Shown: positions 32,780-48,817 of the stretch, piece after piece
Position numbering within the stretch: position 1 is the first letter of the stretch
How the letters are laid out: every line of letters starts with the position of its first letter
Assembly: GCF_052324685.1 (NCBI RefSeq)
Contig: NC_135226.1
Coordinates: 16,703,384-16,767,383, forward strand
DNA length: 64,000 nt
Source of the DNA: Brachyhypopomus gauderio
Taxonomy: Eukaryota > Chordata > Actinopteri > Gymnotiformes > Hypopomidae
Direction of reading: 5' to 3'
Position numbers and translations under genes: made by a program
The notes under the pieces: generated by a model
What the model was told of the DNA's origin: nothing
The model's input: the letters and a program-made list of their open reading frames with translations, nothing else
Databases searched by the model: none

Positions 32780-32838
32780 AGTCAAAGAGTAATGGGTATA
32801 CATGGCTAGGGCAGTGTGTATGTTAAACCTATAAGTAG

Positions 32839-32883
<45 letters not shown>

Positions 32884-34509
32884 TGTGTTTTCAAAAACAG
32901 AAGCTAAACGTCAGTTTGTGTGTTTGTATCTGGGTTACTCATAGCGAAATGGGTAGGTATGGCAAGGGCAGTGTGAAAGCTACAGAGGCCTGTGTTTTTG
33001 TAAGTGCATGTGAAAGAGAGGGGGGGGAGGTAGAGCCCATGGGTTGTAAAGTGTTGGAAGCAAGGGGGAGTGTGAGGGGAGTGGAGGAGGGGGGGGCAGA
33101 GTGTGTGAGAAAGGCACGTGCGTGTGTGGCTTAGCAGCTGTGTATGCCTCCCTCCACTGCTTTGTATGGAAAATGAAAATATTCACTGTAGAGCTGTTTG
33201 TGGACGGATTTGGCTCAAAATTGGCACATCGCACCACAATGGTCATGTGAATGTGGATTTCAATTTGCATAACAATCAGACATACTATGGCGTAGTTATT
33301 GAACTGGGAATTTGATGTGTTATGATGGTAGCATTGTGATGCATATGAAAAATATTAATTTGTCAAAAACTTAGGATTTTTTCGCTAATCTTAGCATTTC
33401 AGAGTCTGCTGAGTATTACAAGGTGTGATTTAAGGTGATGGAGTTAAAATGCTAGGACTAGTATGAAAATGGCAAGTTATATATATTTGATAATAGTGAA
33501 AAAGTGGTACATTTTTGCAAAGCACATGTAATTACAAAGTTGCTAGGAATTCTGCATACAATCATATGAGTGCAAGCATTACTTGATAAGTGAAAATATG
33601 TAGGAGAAATTCTGGATTTTCTAGTATAGCGCCACCTAGTGGTGCAATTCCCTTCCAACATGGGTATGTCTTAGAGGGTGTGTACATGAACATACCATGT
33701 CAGTTTCATGTGTATGTACCTATGGTAAGTAGGTCAAATGGCCAATTAATTAAAATTAAAATTAATTGGCTTACGGCGGCCATGTTTTTTGAGTGATGAG
33801 GTCATCATTGTGTGTCTTGATACCACTTGACCCCATGATGATGCCTGTAAAGTTTTGGTTTGATGTGACTAATGGTTTCTGAGAAACAGTTTTTCCCATG
33901 TTATAGCGCCCCCTATTGGACAATCGTGGCCTGCTTTGACCTGTGACCTCTGAGTCATGTGTCCTAACAACTGATATATTTTCATGAAGATTGGTCAAAG
34001 CATTGCTGAGATATAGCTGCTGAAGTAAATTTGGCCACGCCTCAGAGCTATTGATTGACATGTGACAGCCAGGCTGTATGGAAATGTCACAATGTTGGCG
34101 ATGCGTTTTGATAATGAGATTCTTCTGAGTAGTTTGATACCAAGACTGTGGTGATCAGACGAAAAACCAAGGAGTAGTAGGCAAAAGTAGGTTTTGCATA
34201 TTATGCAAATTAGCAAAAAATCTAAGTAGGCGGAGCTTCATAGTTGTATATGAAATGTCCTATTGAATTGAGCCAAGGAATGCATAGGAAGTGGAATTTT
34301 GTTTCTATGACTTATGGTATGGGAGATATGGGCCAAAAAGTCACATAGTGTGTTATAGCGCCACCATCAGGCCGATGTGGGTCCCTATAAGTGAGTGTGG
34401 TCCTTTTGACCTAGAGACCAAGTTTGGCAAGTTTGGTGTGTCTAGGCCTTACGGTTTAGGCTGCAGAATGATTTATAGACAGCAAAATGGGAAAAAGAAT
34501 AATAATAAT
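31511..34509 (+). repeat. TAGCC unit B1
   Basis: B units start GGCAATTGCGGGTTCACACACG. They hold two A-like blocks with CATGACTG tracts (about 31742-32275 and 32280-32690), long (TG)n (about 32722-32776), a (GA)n run at about 32865-32882, then a second module with GCGCCACCTAGTGG at 33629, GCGCCCCCTATTGG at 33906 and GCGCCACCATCAGG at about 34358. The palindrome TTTGCATATTATGCAAA is at 34193-34209. Ends in AATAATAATA, no hairpin. Closest to B3. Confidence 0.87.
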
Positions 34510-35197
34510 AAATATAGCCGCAAGCGGCGATTGGCGGGTTCACACACAAATAGGCATATTTTGGCCTCAATAGGCAAAAGGAAGCCCAAAAGGTCCTTTA
34601 GACCTAAAAGTGAAAAGAAGCTGTTTGGGTTTGGCCAGTGTGTGCTCTACAGATAGTGTGTGATGACATCTGCGTGTGTCAGAAAGGGAGACACAGAAAT
34701 AGCACATCTGGCTAGGGCTGCATCTATGTGAACAATATAGGAAGGCCTGCATGTGTCTATACATGATTGGGCCTGTATATTACAGACAGAGAGAGATTGA
34801 GGGAGCCAGAGACTATGCTTTGTTAATTCACTCCTTGCACACCTTGCACGCCTAACATGACTGCCCGTGTATTCAAAGTATGAATGTAGTCTGCAAAGCC
34901 TGGCATTACATGACTGACATGACTGGCATGAATGACATAACTGATATGACTGGCATGACTGAAATGACATCACTGGCATGATGAACAAAAGTAATATGAC
35001 TGATATGACTGACATAACTGGAATGAGTGACATGACTGGCATGACTGTAATGACATGACTGATATGACTGACATGACTTATGTCTGACATGACTGGACTG
35101 ACATGACTGATATGACTGGACTGAAATAACTGACTGGACTGACATGACTGTTATGACTGGACAGATATGCATACAAACTATACATACATTTAGGTAG

Positions 35198-35245
<48 letters not shown>

Positions 35246-37078
35246 TAGTGTATGTACTCAAACTATGACAACATATACTAATACATACATACATAAGTAT
35301 ACATAGAAACTATACATACATATAGGTATAAAGGTGTGTGTGTCTGTGTGTTTGTGTGAGAGAGAGAGACAAAAAAGAAGCCAAATATCAGTTTGTATAA
35401 GCATGTGTTAGTCACTGAGATATGGGTGGGTATGGCTAGGGAAGTGTCATTGTGAATGCTATAGGAAGGCCTGCTTGCGCCTGTATGTGTGTGTGCCTGG
35501 TTAATAGACACAGAGAGATCTAGGTAGCCAGAGCAATGTTTACTTAGGGCACAGAGATGGGAGGGGGAATGTGGGTGAGAGTGTGAGAGAGACTGAGTGT
35601 GTGTGTGAGTTTCAGCTTGCGTGCGTGTGAGAAGGAGAAGGTGACAGAGGGACTTTACATGCATTTTTATGCATTGTAAATAATACTGCACTGTAGAGCC
35701 ATACGATAACCGATTTAGATTAAACTTGACAAATTTGTTCAGGATGGGATTCTGAATGGGCTTGTGCATTTTGGTCAGAATTGTATAAAATATGAAAGAG
35801 CTTTAAGAATATGAATATTATATGTATCGATGCTGTCCATTAAAAAAATATTTAGCAGGTATAAGTGTCCTCAAATCCAAAATCTTTGGATTGTTTTTTG
35901 ATTTCACACTCTGTAGAGTATTATAAGACTTTGCTTGACATGATAGTATGAAAATCCTAGGAGCAGTATGAAAAGTGATGATTTCAAACTATTATTAACT
36001 GTAAATAAACTGCATTTTTTAATAGGACATGTAATGGGAAAGTTGTTCGCACTACTGCAAGGAATCAAAAGAGTCCAATTGCATGTTCCCAAGTGGAATT
36101 ATGTAGGGGATACACTTGCTTTTTTTGCAATAGCGCCCCCCAGTGGCCAATCGACACCCGGCTGGATTATGTCATAGGGGGCGTGCACTTGTCCACACCC
36201 AAGAGGTTTTGTGCAGATCGACCAATGGTAAGCCTGTCAAACGCGTGCCGATCACTGATTGGCCGATTACGTCAGCCATTTTGGAAGTATGGCATGTCTG
36301 CTTTAGGACCTGGTTCCCAGAGGCCCATAGATGATGTCTGCCAAGTTTCATGTGGATCGGCCAATCTGAGTGCATGGGGCAAATTTTTGCATGTTATAGC
36401 GCCCCCTAGCAGGTGAGGTATGGCAACCTCTGCGAGCTGCCTCAGACCCTCACAGGGAAGCTGTCTGTGAAGTGCCATCTCATTACATGCAAGTTTTCTT
36501 AAGTTAGAGCTCCATATGTGCAAAATTTACTATTGAATTTACGCCCCCTCATTTGATTGGCTTATACTGACTAGGTAGTGAAGAAATTAGCATTTTTGTT
36601 GGATACATTTTAAAGTTCAGACTCTTCTGAACGTTTTGATACCACATATGTGCATGTATGTGAAAAATCCAGGGACTAGTTCGCGCTCAAAAATGTGTGT
36701 GATTTTGCACATTATGCAAATTAACTCGAAATCTAAGTGGGCGGAGCTTAATGGTTGTATATTAATTGTCCTATTGAATTTAGTCAAGGAATGTATAGGA
36801 ACTGGAATTTTGGTTCTAGGACCTACGGTGTAGGAGATATGGACAAAAAGTCAATGTGGTCTGCTATAGCGCCACCATCAGGCCAATTTGGGTCCCTGTA
36901 TGGGAATCTGGTCCTTGGAGTTAACTGAACCTTTTTGCCAAGTTTGGGGTTTCTAGGCATTACGGTCTAGGCTGCACAATGCATTTTAGGTCAAAAAATG
37001 GGACAAAGAATAAGAAAAATAAGAAAAATACCAGCAATTACAATAGGGTTCCCACACTATGTGTGTGTGAACCCTAAT
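34510..37078 (+). repeat. TAGCC unit A5
   Basis: A unit collinear with A1 and A4. (TG)n at about 35201-35244. One terminal hairpin at 37045-37075. Confidence 0.88.
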
Positions 37079-40205
<3,127 letters not shown>

Positions 40206-41400
40206 AAATATAGCCGCAAGCGGCGATTGCGGGTTCACACACGAAAAAGGCAAAAAAGCCCAAAAAATTGGCAAAATGATTCAGATCAGAAGTAAATCAC
40301 ATGCTGTGAGTAGCTTTGTGTGTATGTGTGTTTGTGTGTTTTTTTATTTAAGCAGTACATATTGGCTTGATCCAAGGAATGCAACAGAAGTAGAATTTTG
40401 TTTCTAGGCCCTACAGTGTGAAAGATATTGGAAAATAAAAGTGAAAAGAAGCTGTTTGGGTTTGGCCAGTGTGTGCTCTACAGATAGTGTGTGATGACAT
40501 CTGCATGTGTCAGAAAGGGAGACACAGAAACAGCACATCTGGCTAGGGCTGCATCTATGTGAACAATATAGGAAGGCCTGCATGTGTCCATACATGATTG
40601 GGACTGTATATTACCGACAGAGATTCAGGGAGCCAGAGACTATGCTTTGTTAATTCACTCCTTGCACGCCTAACATGACTGTCCGTGTATTCAAAGTATG
40701 AACGTAGTCTGCAAAGCCTGCCATAACATGACTGACATGACTGGCATGACTGACATAACTGATATGACTGGAATGACTTCACTGGCATGATGAACAAAAA
40801 TAACATGACTGATATGACTGACAACTGGCATGACTGGAATGAGTGACATGACTAGCATGACTGTAATGACATGACTGATATGAGTGACATGACTGGCATG
40901 ACATGACTGATATGACTGACACGACTTATGTCTGACATGACTGGACTGACATGACTGACATTTGCTTGTGTCAGAAAATGAGACACAGAAATAGCACATC
41001 TGGCTAGGGCTGCATCTATGTGAACAGTATAGGAAGGCCTGCATGTGTCTATACATAATTGGGCCTGTATATTACCGACAGAGAGAGATTGAGGGAGCCA
41101 GAGACTATGCTTTGTTAATTCACTCCTTGCACACCTTGCATGCCTAACATGACTGTCCGTGTATTCAAAGTATGAATGTGGACTAACATGACTGATTTGA
41201 CTGACATAACTGGCATGACTGTAATGATTTGATTATTTGACTTAAATGACTGACATGACTGATATGACTGATATGACTGGACTGAAATGACTGGCATGGC
41301 ATGCCTGATATGACTGATACGACTGACATTGCTGGCATGACTGACATATACTATACATATACTATAAATATGCATACAAACTATACATACATTTAGGTAG

Positions 41401-41437
<37 letters not shown>

Positions 41438-41493
41438 AGTCAAAGAGTAATGGGTATACATGGCTAGGGCAGTGTGTATGTTAAACCTATAAG

Positions 41494-41547
<54 letters not shown>

Positions 41548-43173
41548 TGTGTTTTCAAAAACAGAAGCTAAACGTCAGTTTGTGTGTTTGTATCTGGGTT
41601 ACTCATAGAGAAATGGGTAGGTATGGCAAGGGCAGTGTGAAAGCTACAGAGGCCTGTGTTTTTGTAAGTGCATGTGAAAGAGAGGGGGGGGAGGTAGAGC
41701 CCATGGGTTGTAAAGTGTTGGAAGCAAGGGGGAGTGTGAGGGGAGTGGAGGAGGGGGGGGCAGAGTGTGTGAGAAAGGCACGTGCGTGTGTGGCTTAGCA
41801 GCTGTGTATGCCTCCCTCCACTGCTTTGTATGGAAAATGAAAATATTCACTGTGGAGCTGTTTGTGGACGGATTTGGCTCAAAATTGGCACATCGCACCA
41901 CAATGGTCATGTGAATGTGGATTTCAATTTCCATAACAATCAGACATACTATGGCGTAGTTATTGAACTGGGAATTTGATGTGTTATGATGGTAGCATTG
42001 TGATGCATATGAAAAATATTAATTTGTCAAAAACTTAGGATTTTCTCGCTAATCTTAGCATTTCAAAGTCTGCTGAGTATTACAAGGTGTGATTTAAGGT
42101 GATGGAGTTAAAATGCTAGGACTAGTATGAAAATGACAAGTTATATATATTTGATGATAGTGAAAAAGTGGTACATTTTTGCAAAGCACATGTATTTACA
42201 AAGTTGCTAGGAATTCTGCATACAATCATATGAGTCCAAGCATTTCTTGATAAGTGAAAATATGTAGGAGAAATTCAGGATTTTCTAGTATAGCGCCACC
42301 TAGTGGTGCAATTCCCTTCTAACATGAGTATGTCTTAGAGGGTGTGTACATGAACATACCATGTCAGTTTCATGTGTATGTACCTATGGTAAGTCTGTCA
42401 AATGGCCAATAAATTCAAATTAAAATTAATTGGCTTATGGCGGCCATGTTTTTTGAGTGATGAGGTCATCATTGTGTGTCTTGATACCACTTGACCCCAT
42501 GATGATGCCTGTAAAGTTTTGGCTTGATGTGACTAATGGTTTCTGAGAAACAGTTTTTCCCATGTTATAGCGCCCCCTATTGGACAATCGTGGCCAGCTT
42601 TGACCTGTGACCTCCGAGTCATGTGCCCTAACAACTGATAAATTTGCATGAAGATTGGTCAAAGCATTGTTGAGATATAGCTGCTGAAGTAAAATTGGCC
42701 ACGCCTCAGAGCTATTGATTGACATGTGACAGCCAGGCTGTATGGAAATGTCACAATGTTGGCGATAAGTTTTGATAAGGAGATTCTTCTGAGTAGTTTG
42801 ATACCATGATTGTGGTGATCAGATGAAAAACCAAGGAGTAGTAGGCAAAAGTAGGTTTTGCATATTATGCAAATTAGCAAAAAATCTAAGTAGGCGGAGC
42901 TTCATAGTTGTATATGAAATGTCCTATTGAATTGAGCCAAGGAATGCATAGGAAGTGGAATTTTGTTTCTATGACTTATGGTATGGGAGATATGGGCCAA
43001 AAAGTCACATAGTGTGCTATAGCGCCACCATCAGGCCGATGTGGGTCCCTATAAGTGTGTGTGGTCCTTTTGACCTAGAGAACAAGTTTGGCAAGTTTGG
43101 TGTGTCTAGGCCTTACGGTTTAGGCTGCAGTATCATTTATAGACAGCAAAATGGGAAGAAGAATAATAATAAG
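40206..43173 (+). repeat. TAGCC unit B3
   Basis: Very similar to B1, sharing the doubled CATGACTG block and most private variants, without the extra segment of B2. (TG)n at about 41404-41434 and 41497-41534. Ends in AATAATAATAAG, no hairpin. Confidence 0.87.
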
Positions 43174-45060
43174 AATATAGCCGCAAGCGGCAATTACGGG
43201 GTCCAAGCGCAGGGTATGGGCACCATCTGGCACGCCTGAGATGCGTAAGCATGTGTGTGTAATCACTGGGTAGGTATGGGTGAAGCAATGTGTATATGAA
43301 ACCTATAGGTAGGCCATTGCATGTGTGTGCATGTGTAAGAAAGATGTAGGGGTAATTCAGGAAATTCTAGTATAGCGCCACCTAGTGGTGCAATTCCCGT
43401 CATACTTGAGCATGTCTTAGAGAGTGTGTAGATGAACATAATATGTGAGTTTCATGTTGATTGGCATATGATAAGCTTGTGAAATGTGAACTGAAAGCTG
43501 ATTGGTCGATAGCGGCGGCCATATTGGACATATGATGGTGCAGGTCAAGGACCTGTGTCATAGGTGCATATAGATGATGCGTACCAAGTTTGGAGTTATT
43601 TGGCCAATCGGTGTGGGCAGGAGAGTTTTTTGGCCGTTATAGCGCCACCTAGGTGTGCATGTCTGCCAAAATGTATGTACCGGTCTAGACACCTAATAGG
43701 TACATGTGTGTGAAATTTGGAGTGAATACATGAAAGTATGCCTGAGATACAGCAGAATATGTGGATTTTTGGCGAAGAAATTTTCTACGCTTCACTTGTG
43801 ATGCATGTGGCCACGCCCATGTGCAGAAATGTGCACTTTGGCTCCATAACAATTAAAGTTCAGACTCTTGTGAGCGCCTGGATACCACATATGTGCATGT
43901 ATGTGAAAAATCCAGGGACTAGTACGCGCTCAAAAATGTGTGCAAATTTGCATATTATGCAAATTAGCTCGACATGTAAGGGGCGGAGCATATGGCTTCA
44001 ATGGAACTTTTTTTAGATGAGCACATGCCTGATCAGGTGAAGTTTACATTTTGTCTCTAGGACATACGGTTTAGGAGAAACACCAGTTTAAACTTTTTCA
44101 TGCGTTTTTGTGCGCTATAGCGCCACCTATGGTCGGATAGGGCTGGCGTGTTGCGCCTGAGTAGCGGAGAGGAGTACTACAAGTTGGCCAAAGGAGAAGT
44201 CTGTAGGTCTTACGGTTTAGGCTGCACGAGTTTTAAGGCAGAAAAAAAATTGGCATATGAAAAGCTTGTGAAAGGTGTACTGAAAGCTGATTGGTCGATA
44301 GCGGCGGCCATATTGGACATATGATGGTGCAGGTCAAGGACCTGTGTCATAGGTGCATATAGATGATGCGTACCAAGTTTGGAGTTATTTGGCCAATCGG
44401 TGTGGGCAGGAGAGTTTTTTGGCCGTTATAGCGCCACCTAGATGTGCATGTCTGCCAAAATGCATGTGCAGGTCTAGACACCCAGTAGGTACATGTGTGT
44501 GAAATTTGGTATGAATACGTGAAAGAATGCCTGAGATATAGCAGAATATGTGGATTTTTGGCGAAGGAATTTTCTACGCTTGACTTGTGATGCATGTGGC
44601 CACGCCCATGTGCAGAAATGTGCACTTTGGCTCCATAACAATTAAAGTTCAGACTCTTCTGAGCGCCTGGATATCACATATGTGCATGTATGTGAAAAAT
44701 CCAGGGACTAGTACGCGCTCAAAAATGTGTGCAAATTTGCATATTATGCAAATTAGCTCGACATGTAAGGGGCGGAGCATATGGCTTCAATGGAACTTTT
44801 TTTAGATGAGCACATGCCTGATCAGATGAAGTTTACATTTTGTCTCTAGGACATACGGTTTAGGAGAAACACCAGTTTAAACTTTTTCATGCGTTTTTGT
44901 GCGCTATAGCGCCACCTAGGGTCGTATCGGGCTGGCGTGTTGCGCCTGAGTAGCGGAGAGGAGTACTACAAGTTGGCCAAAGGAGAAGTCTGTAGGTCTT
45001 ACGGTTTAGGCTGCACGATGCGTTTTAAGGCAGAAAAAAAATAATAATAATAATAATAAT
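43174..45060 (+). repeat. TAGCC composite C1 (full unit plus 5'-truncated unit)
   Basis: Begins AATATAGCCGCAAGCGGCAA then ttacggggtccaagcgc. The first part (43174-44249) is a complete C unit. The second (44250-45060) restarts at an internal point equivalent to about 43468 (ttggcatatg), so it is a 5'-truncated copy of the same unit. Boxes GCGCCACCTAGTGG (43376), GCGCCACCTAGGTG (about 43643) and GCGCCACCTATGG (about 44120) are visible. Octamer palindrome at 43947-43963. Ends in an AATAAT run. Confidence 0.87.
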
Positions 45061-46929
45061 AAATATAGCCGCAAGCGGCAATTACGGGGTCCAAGCGCAG
45101 GGTATGGGCACCATCTGGCACGCCTGAGATGCGTAAGCATGTGTGTGTAATCACTGGGTAGGTATGGGTGAAGCAATGTGTATATGAAACCTATAGGTAG
45201 GCCATTGCATGTGTGTGCATGTGTAAGAAAGATGTAGGGGTAATTCAGGAAATTCTAGTATAGCGCCACCTAGTGGTGCAATTCCCGTCATACTTGAGTA
45301 TGTCTTAGAGAGTGTGTAGATGAACATAATATGTGAGTTTCATGTTGATTGGCATATGATAAGCTTGTGAAATGTGAACTGAAAGCTGATTGGTCGATAG
45401 CGGCAGCCATATTGGACATATGATGGTGCAGGTCAAGGACCTGTGTCATAGGTGCATATAAATGATGCGTACCAAGTTTGGAGTTATTTGGCCAATCGGT
45501 GTGGGCAGGAGAGTTTTTTGGCCGTTATAGCGCCACCTAGGTGTGCATGTCTGCCAAAATGTATGTACCGGTCTAGACACCCAATAGGTACATGTGTGTG
45601 AAATTTGGAGTGAATACATGAAAGTATGCCTGAGATACAGCAGAATATGTGGATTTTTGGCGAAGAAATTTTCTACGCTTGACTTGTGATGCATGTGGCC
45701 ACGCCCATGTGCAGAAATGTGCACTTTGGCTCCATAACAATTAAAGTTCAGACTCTTGTGAGCGCCTGGATACCACATATGTGCATGTATGTGAAAAATC
45801 CAGGGACTAGTACGCGCTCAAAAATGTGTGCAAATTTGCATATTATGCAAATTAGCTCGACATGTAAGGGGCGGAGCATATGGCTTCAATGGAACTTTTT
45901 TTAGATGAGCACATGCCTGATCAGGTGAAGTTTACATTTTGTCTCTAGGACATACGGTTTAGGAGAAACACCAGTTTAAACTTTTTCATGCGTTTTTGTG
46001 CGCTATAGCGCCACCTATGGTCGGATCGGGCTGGCGTGTTGCGCCTGAGTAGCGGAGAGGAGTACTACAAGTTGGCCAAAGGAGAAGTCTGTAGGTCTTA
46101 CGGTTTAGGCTGCACAACAAGTTTTAAGGCAGAAAAAAAATTGGCATATGAAAAGCTTGTGAAAGGTGTACTGAAAGCTGATTGGTCGATAGCGGCGGCC
46201 ATATTGGACATATGATGGTGCAGGTCAAGGACCTGTGTCATAGGTGCATATAGATGATGCGTACCAAGTTTGGAGTTATTTGGCCAATCGGTGTGGGCAG
46301 GAGAGTTTTTTGGCCGTTATAGCGCCACCTAGATGTGCATGTCTGCCAAAATGCATGTGCAGGTCTAGACACCCAGTAGGTACATGTGTGTGAAATTTGG
46401 TATGAATACGTGAAAGAATGCCTGAGATATAGCAGAATATGTGGATTTTTGGCGAAGGAATTTTCTACGCTTGACTTGTGATGCATGTGGCCACGCCCAT
46501 GTGCAGAAATGTGCACTTTGGCTCCATAACTATTAAAGTTCAGACTCTTCTGAGCGCCTGGATATCACATATGTGCATGTATGTGAAAAATCCAGGGACT
46601 AGTACGCGCTCAAAAATTTGTGCAAATTTGCATATTATGCAAATTAGCTCGACATGTAAGGGGCGGAGCATATGGCTTCAATGGAACTTTTTTTAGATGA
46701 GCACATGCCTGATCAGATGAAGTTTACATTTTGTCTCTAGGACATACGGTTTAGGAGAAACACCAGTTTAAACTTTTTCATGCGTTTTTGTGCGCTATAG
46801 CGCCACCTATGGTCGGATCGGGCTGGCGTGTTGCGCCTGAGTAGCGGAGAGGAGTACTACAAGTTGGCCAAAGGAGAAGTCTGTAGGTCTTACGGTTTAG
46901 GCTGCACAACGCGTTTTAGCGGAGAAAAA

Positions 46930-46960
<31 letters not shown>
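45061..46960 (+). repeat. TAGCC composite C2, tandem copy of C1
   Basis: Repeats the C1 arrangement (full 45061-46139, truncated 46140-46960) with only scattered substitutions, so the two-part composite of about 1.9 kb was duplicated as one piece. Ends in an (AAT)n run of about 30 bp. Confidence 0.87.
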
Positions 46961-46965
<5 letters not shown>

Positions 46966-48817
46966 TAGCCGCAAGCGGCAATTGGCGGGTTCACACACGA
47001 ATAGGCTTCTTGGCCTCAATAGGCAGAGGCCCAAAAGGTCCTTTAGACCCCAAAATGTGAAAAGAAGCTGTTTGAGTGGAAAAAATGCACAAATAAATCA
47101 ATGTGCAAAAAAAGGTTCAATTGGGGCACTAAAGGCCCAAAAGGATCAAAATAATATGTATTGGCAAAATTATTCAGATCACAGAACTAAATCACATGCT
47201 GAGATCAGCTTTGTGTGTGTTTGTGTGGTGTTTCATGTGAGAAATAGTTTTCAGTCAGTTCCGGTGTTTGGCCACTAGATGGAGCCCAAGTACTATCATA
47301 CTGATATCTCATTAATCTCAGTAATGCAATGACATTTTGGTGAATTAAAAGGTTCATTTCTGGTCAGGCAGTGCACTTTTTGTTATGAGATGTAATTGCA
47401 ATGTTATAGACCTCATTGATCTGAATCATACAAGCCCCATTACTTGTCTGTATTCTGCATAACAAGATTGCTGCGTGAGTTTTTATGATTTCTCAGGTTT
47501 TTGGGTACTGTAGCGCCTCCGACAGGCCAATTTGAACCAAACTTGGCCTACCTCACAAGGACCTCAGTCTATAAAAGCCTTTCAAATTGGGAGTTGATCA
47601 CTTACATGGTTTATGAGTTATAGCAATAAAGGTCATTTATGGCATGGCCAGAAGGATATAATGGAAAAATTGACCAATCAGACAAGTAAAAATGCAACAT
47701 TTTTTCCTTATTTAGTTAACTACAGTGTCTACAGATTATGCTTATGCCATTTTTGACATCATTGGATCAAATTCCTAGGACTAGTTCTTAAAGAGCTATT
47801 TTCAAACAATTGATGAATGTGACAAAAGTATGCATTTTTTATTAGGACTTGTAATAGCAAAGTTGTCAGGTCTACTGCAAGGTATAAAATGAAACAAGTT
47901 GCATGTTCCTAAGTGAAAATTTGGAGGAGTTATGTATGATTTTCACAAATAGCGCCACCTAGTGGCCAAATGTTTCAACACTGCACAGTATGACACATAG
48001 TCCTGGGATATGTACAGTGATGAGGTTTCATGTTGATTGGCCAATGGTAAGTCTGTCAAATGGCCAATTAATTCAAATAAAAATTAATTGGCTCATGGCG
48101 GCCATGTTTTTTGAGTGATGAGGTCATCATTGTGTGCCTTGATACCACTTGGGCCCCTGATGATGCCTGTAAATTTTGGGCTTGATGTGACTAATGGTTT
48201 CTGAGAAACAAATTTCCCCATGTTATAGCGCCCCCTATTGGACAATCGTGGCCAGCTTTGACCTGTGACCTCTGAGTCATGTGCCCTAACAACTGATAAA
48301 TTTTCATAAAGATAGGTCAAAGCATTGCTGAGATATAGCTGCTGAAGTCAATTTGGCCACGCCTCAGAGCTATTGATTGACATGTGACAACCAGACGGTA
48401 TACCAATGTCACAGTTTTGTTGATGTTCCTTGATAATGAGATTCTTGTGAATATTTTGACACCAAGATTGTGGTGATCAGATGAAAAACCAGGGACTAGT
48501 ATAAAAAAGTAGGTTTTGCATATTATGCAAATTAGCAAAAAATCTAAGTAGGCGGAGCTTAATGGTTCTTGAGGCTTTTTTGTTTGTCTGGAGCCAAGGA
48601 ATGCACCTGAAGTGGAATTTTGTGTCTAGGACCTACGGGGTGGGAGATATGAATCCAAACGCAAAATGCTGCGCTATAGCGCCACCATGAGGCCAATTTG
48701 GGTGTCTGTACTTAAGCACGGTCCCGCAAACAGACTACACCAGTCTGCCAAGTTTGGTCTCCCTGCGCCTTACGGTTTAGGCTGCAGTATGCGTTTTATG
48801 CGGAGAAAAATAATAAT
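46961..48817 (+). repeat. TAGCC unit D
   Basis: 5' end resembles A (GGCAATTGGCGGGTTCACAC), the middle is unique, and the part after about 48000 matches B units. The last 250 bp (aatggttcttgaggctttttt ... gcagtatgcg) resemble the 3' module of A2 and A7. Octamer palindrome at about 48517. No hairpin. Confidence 0.82.
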
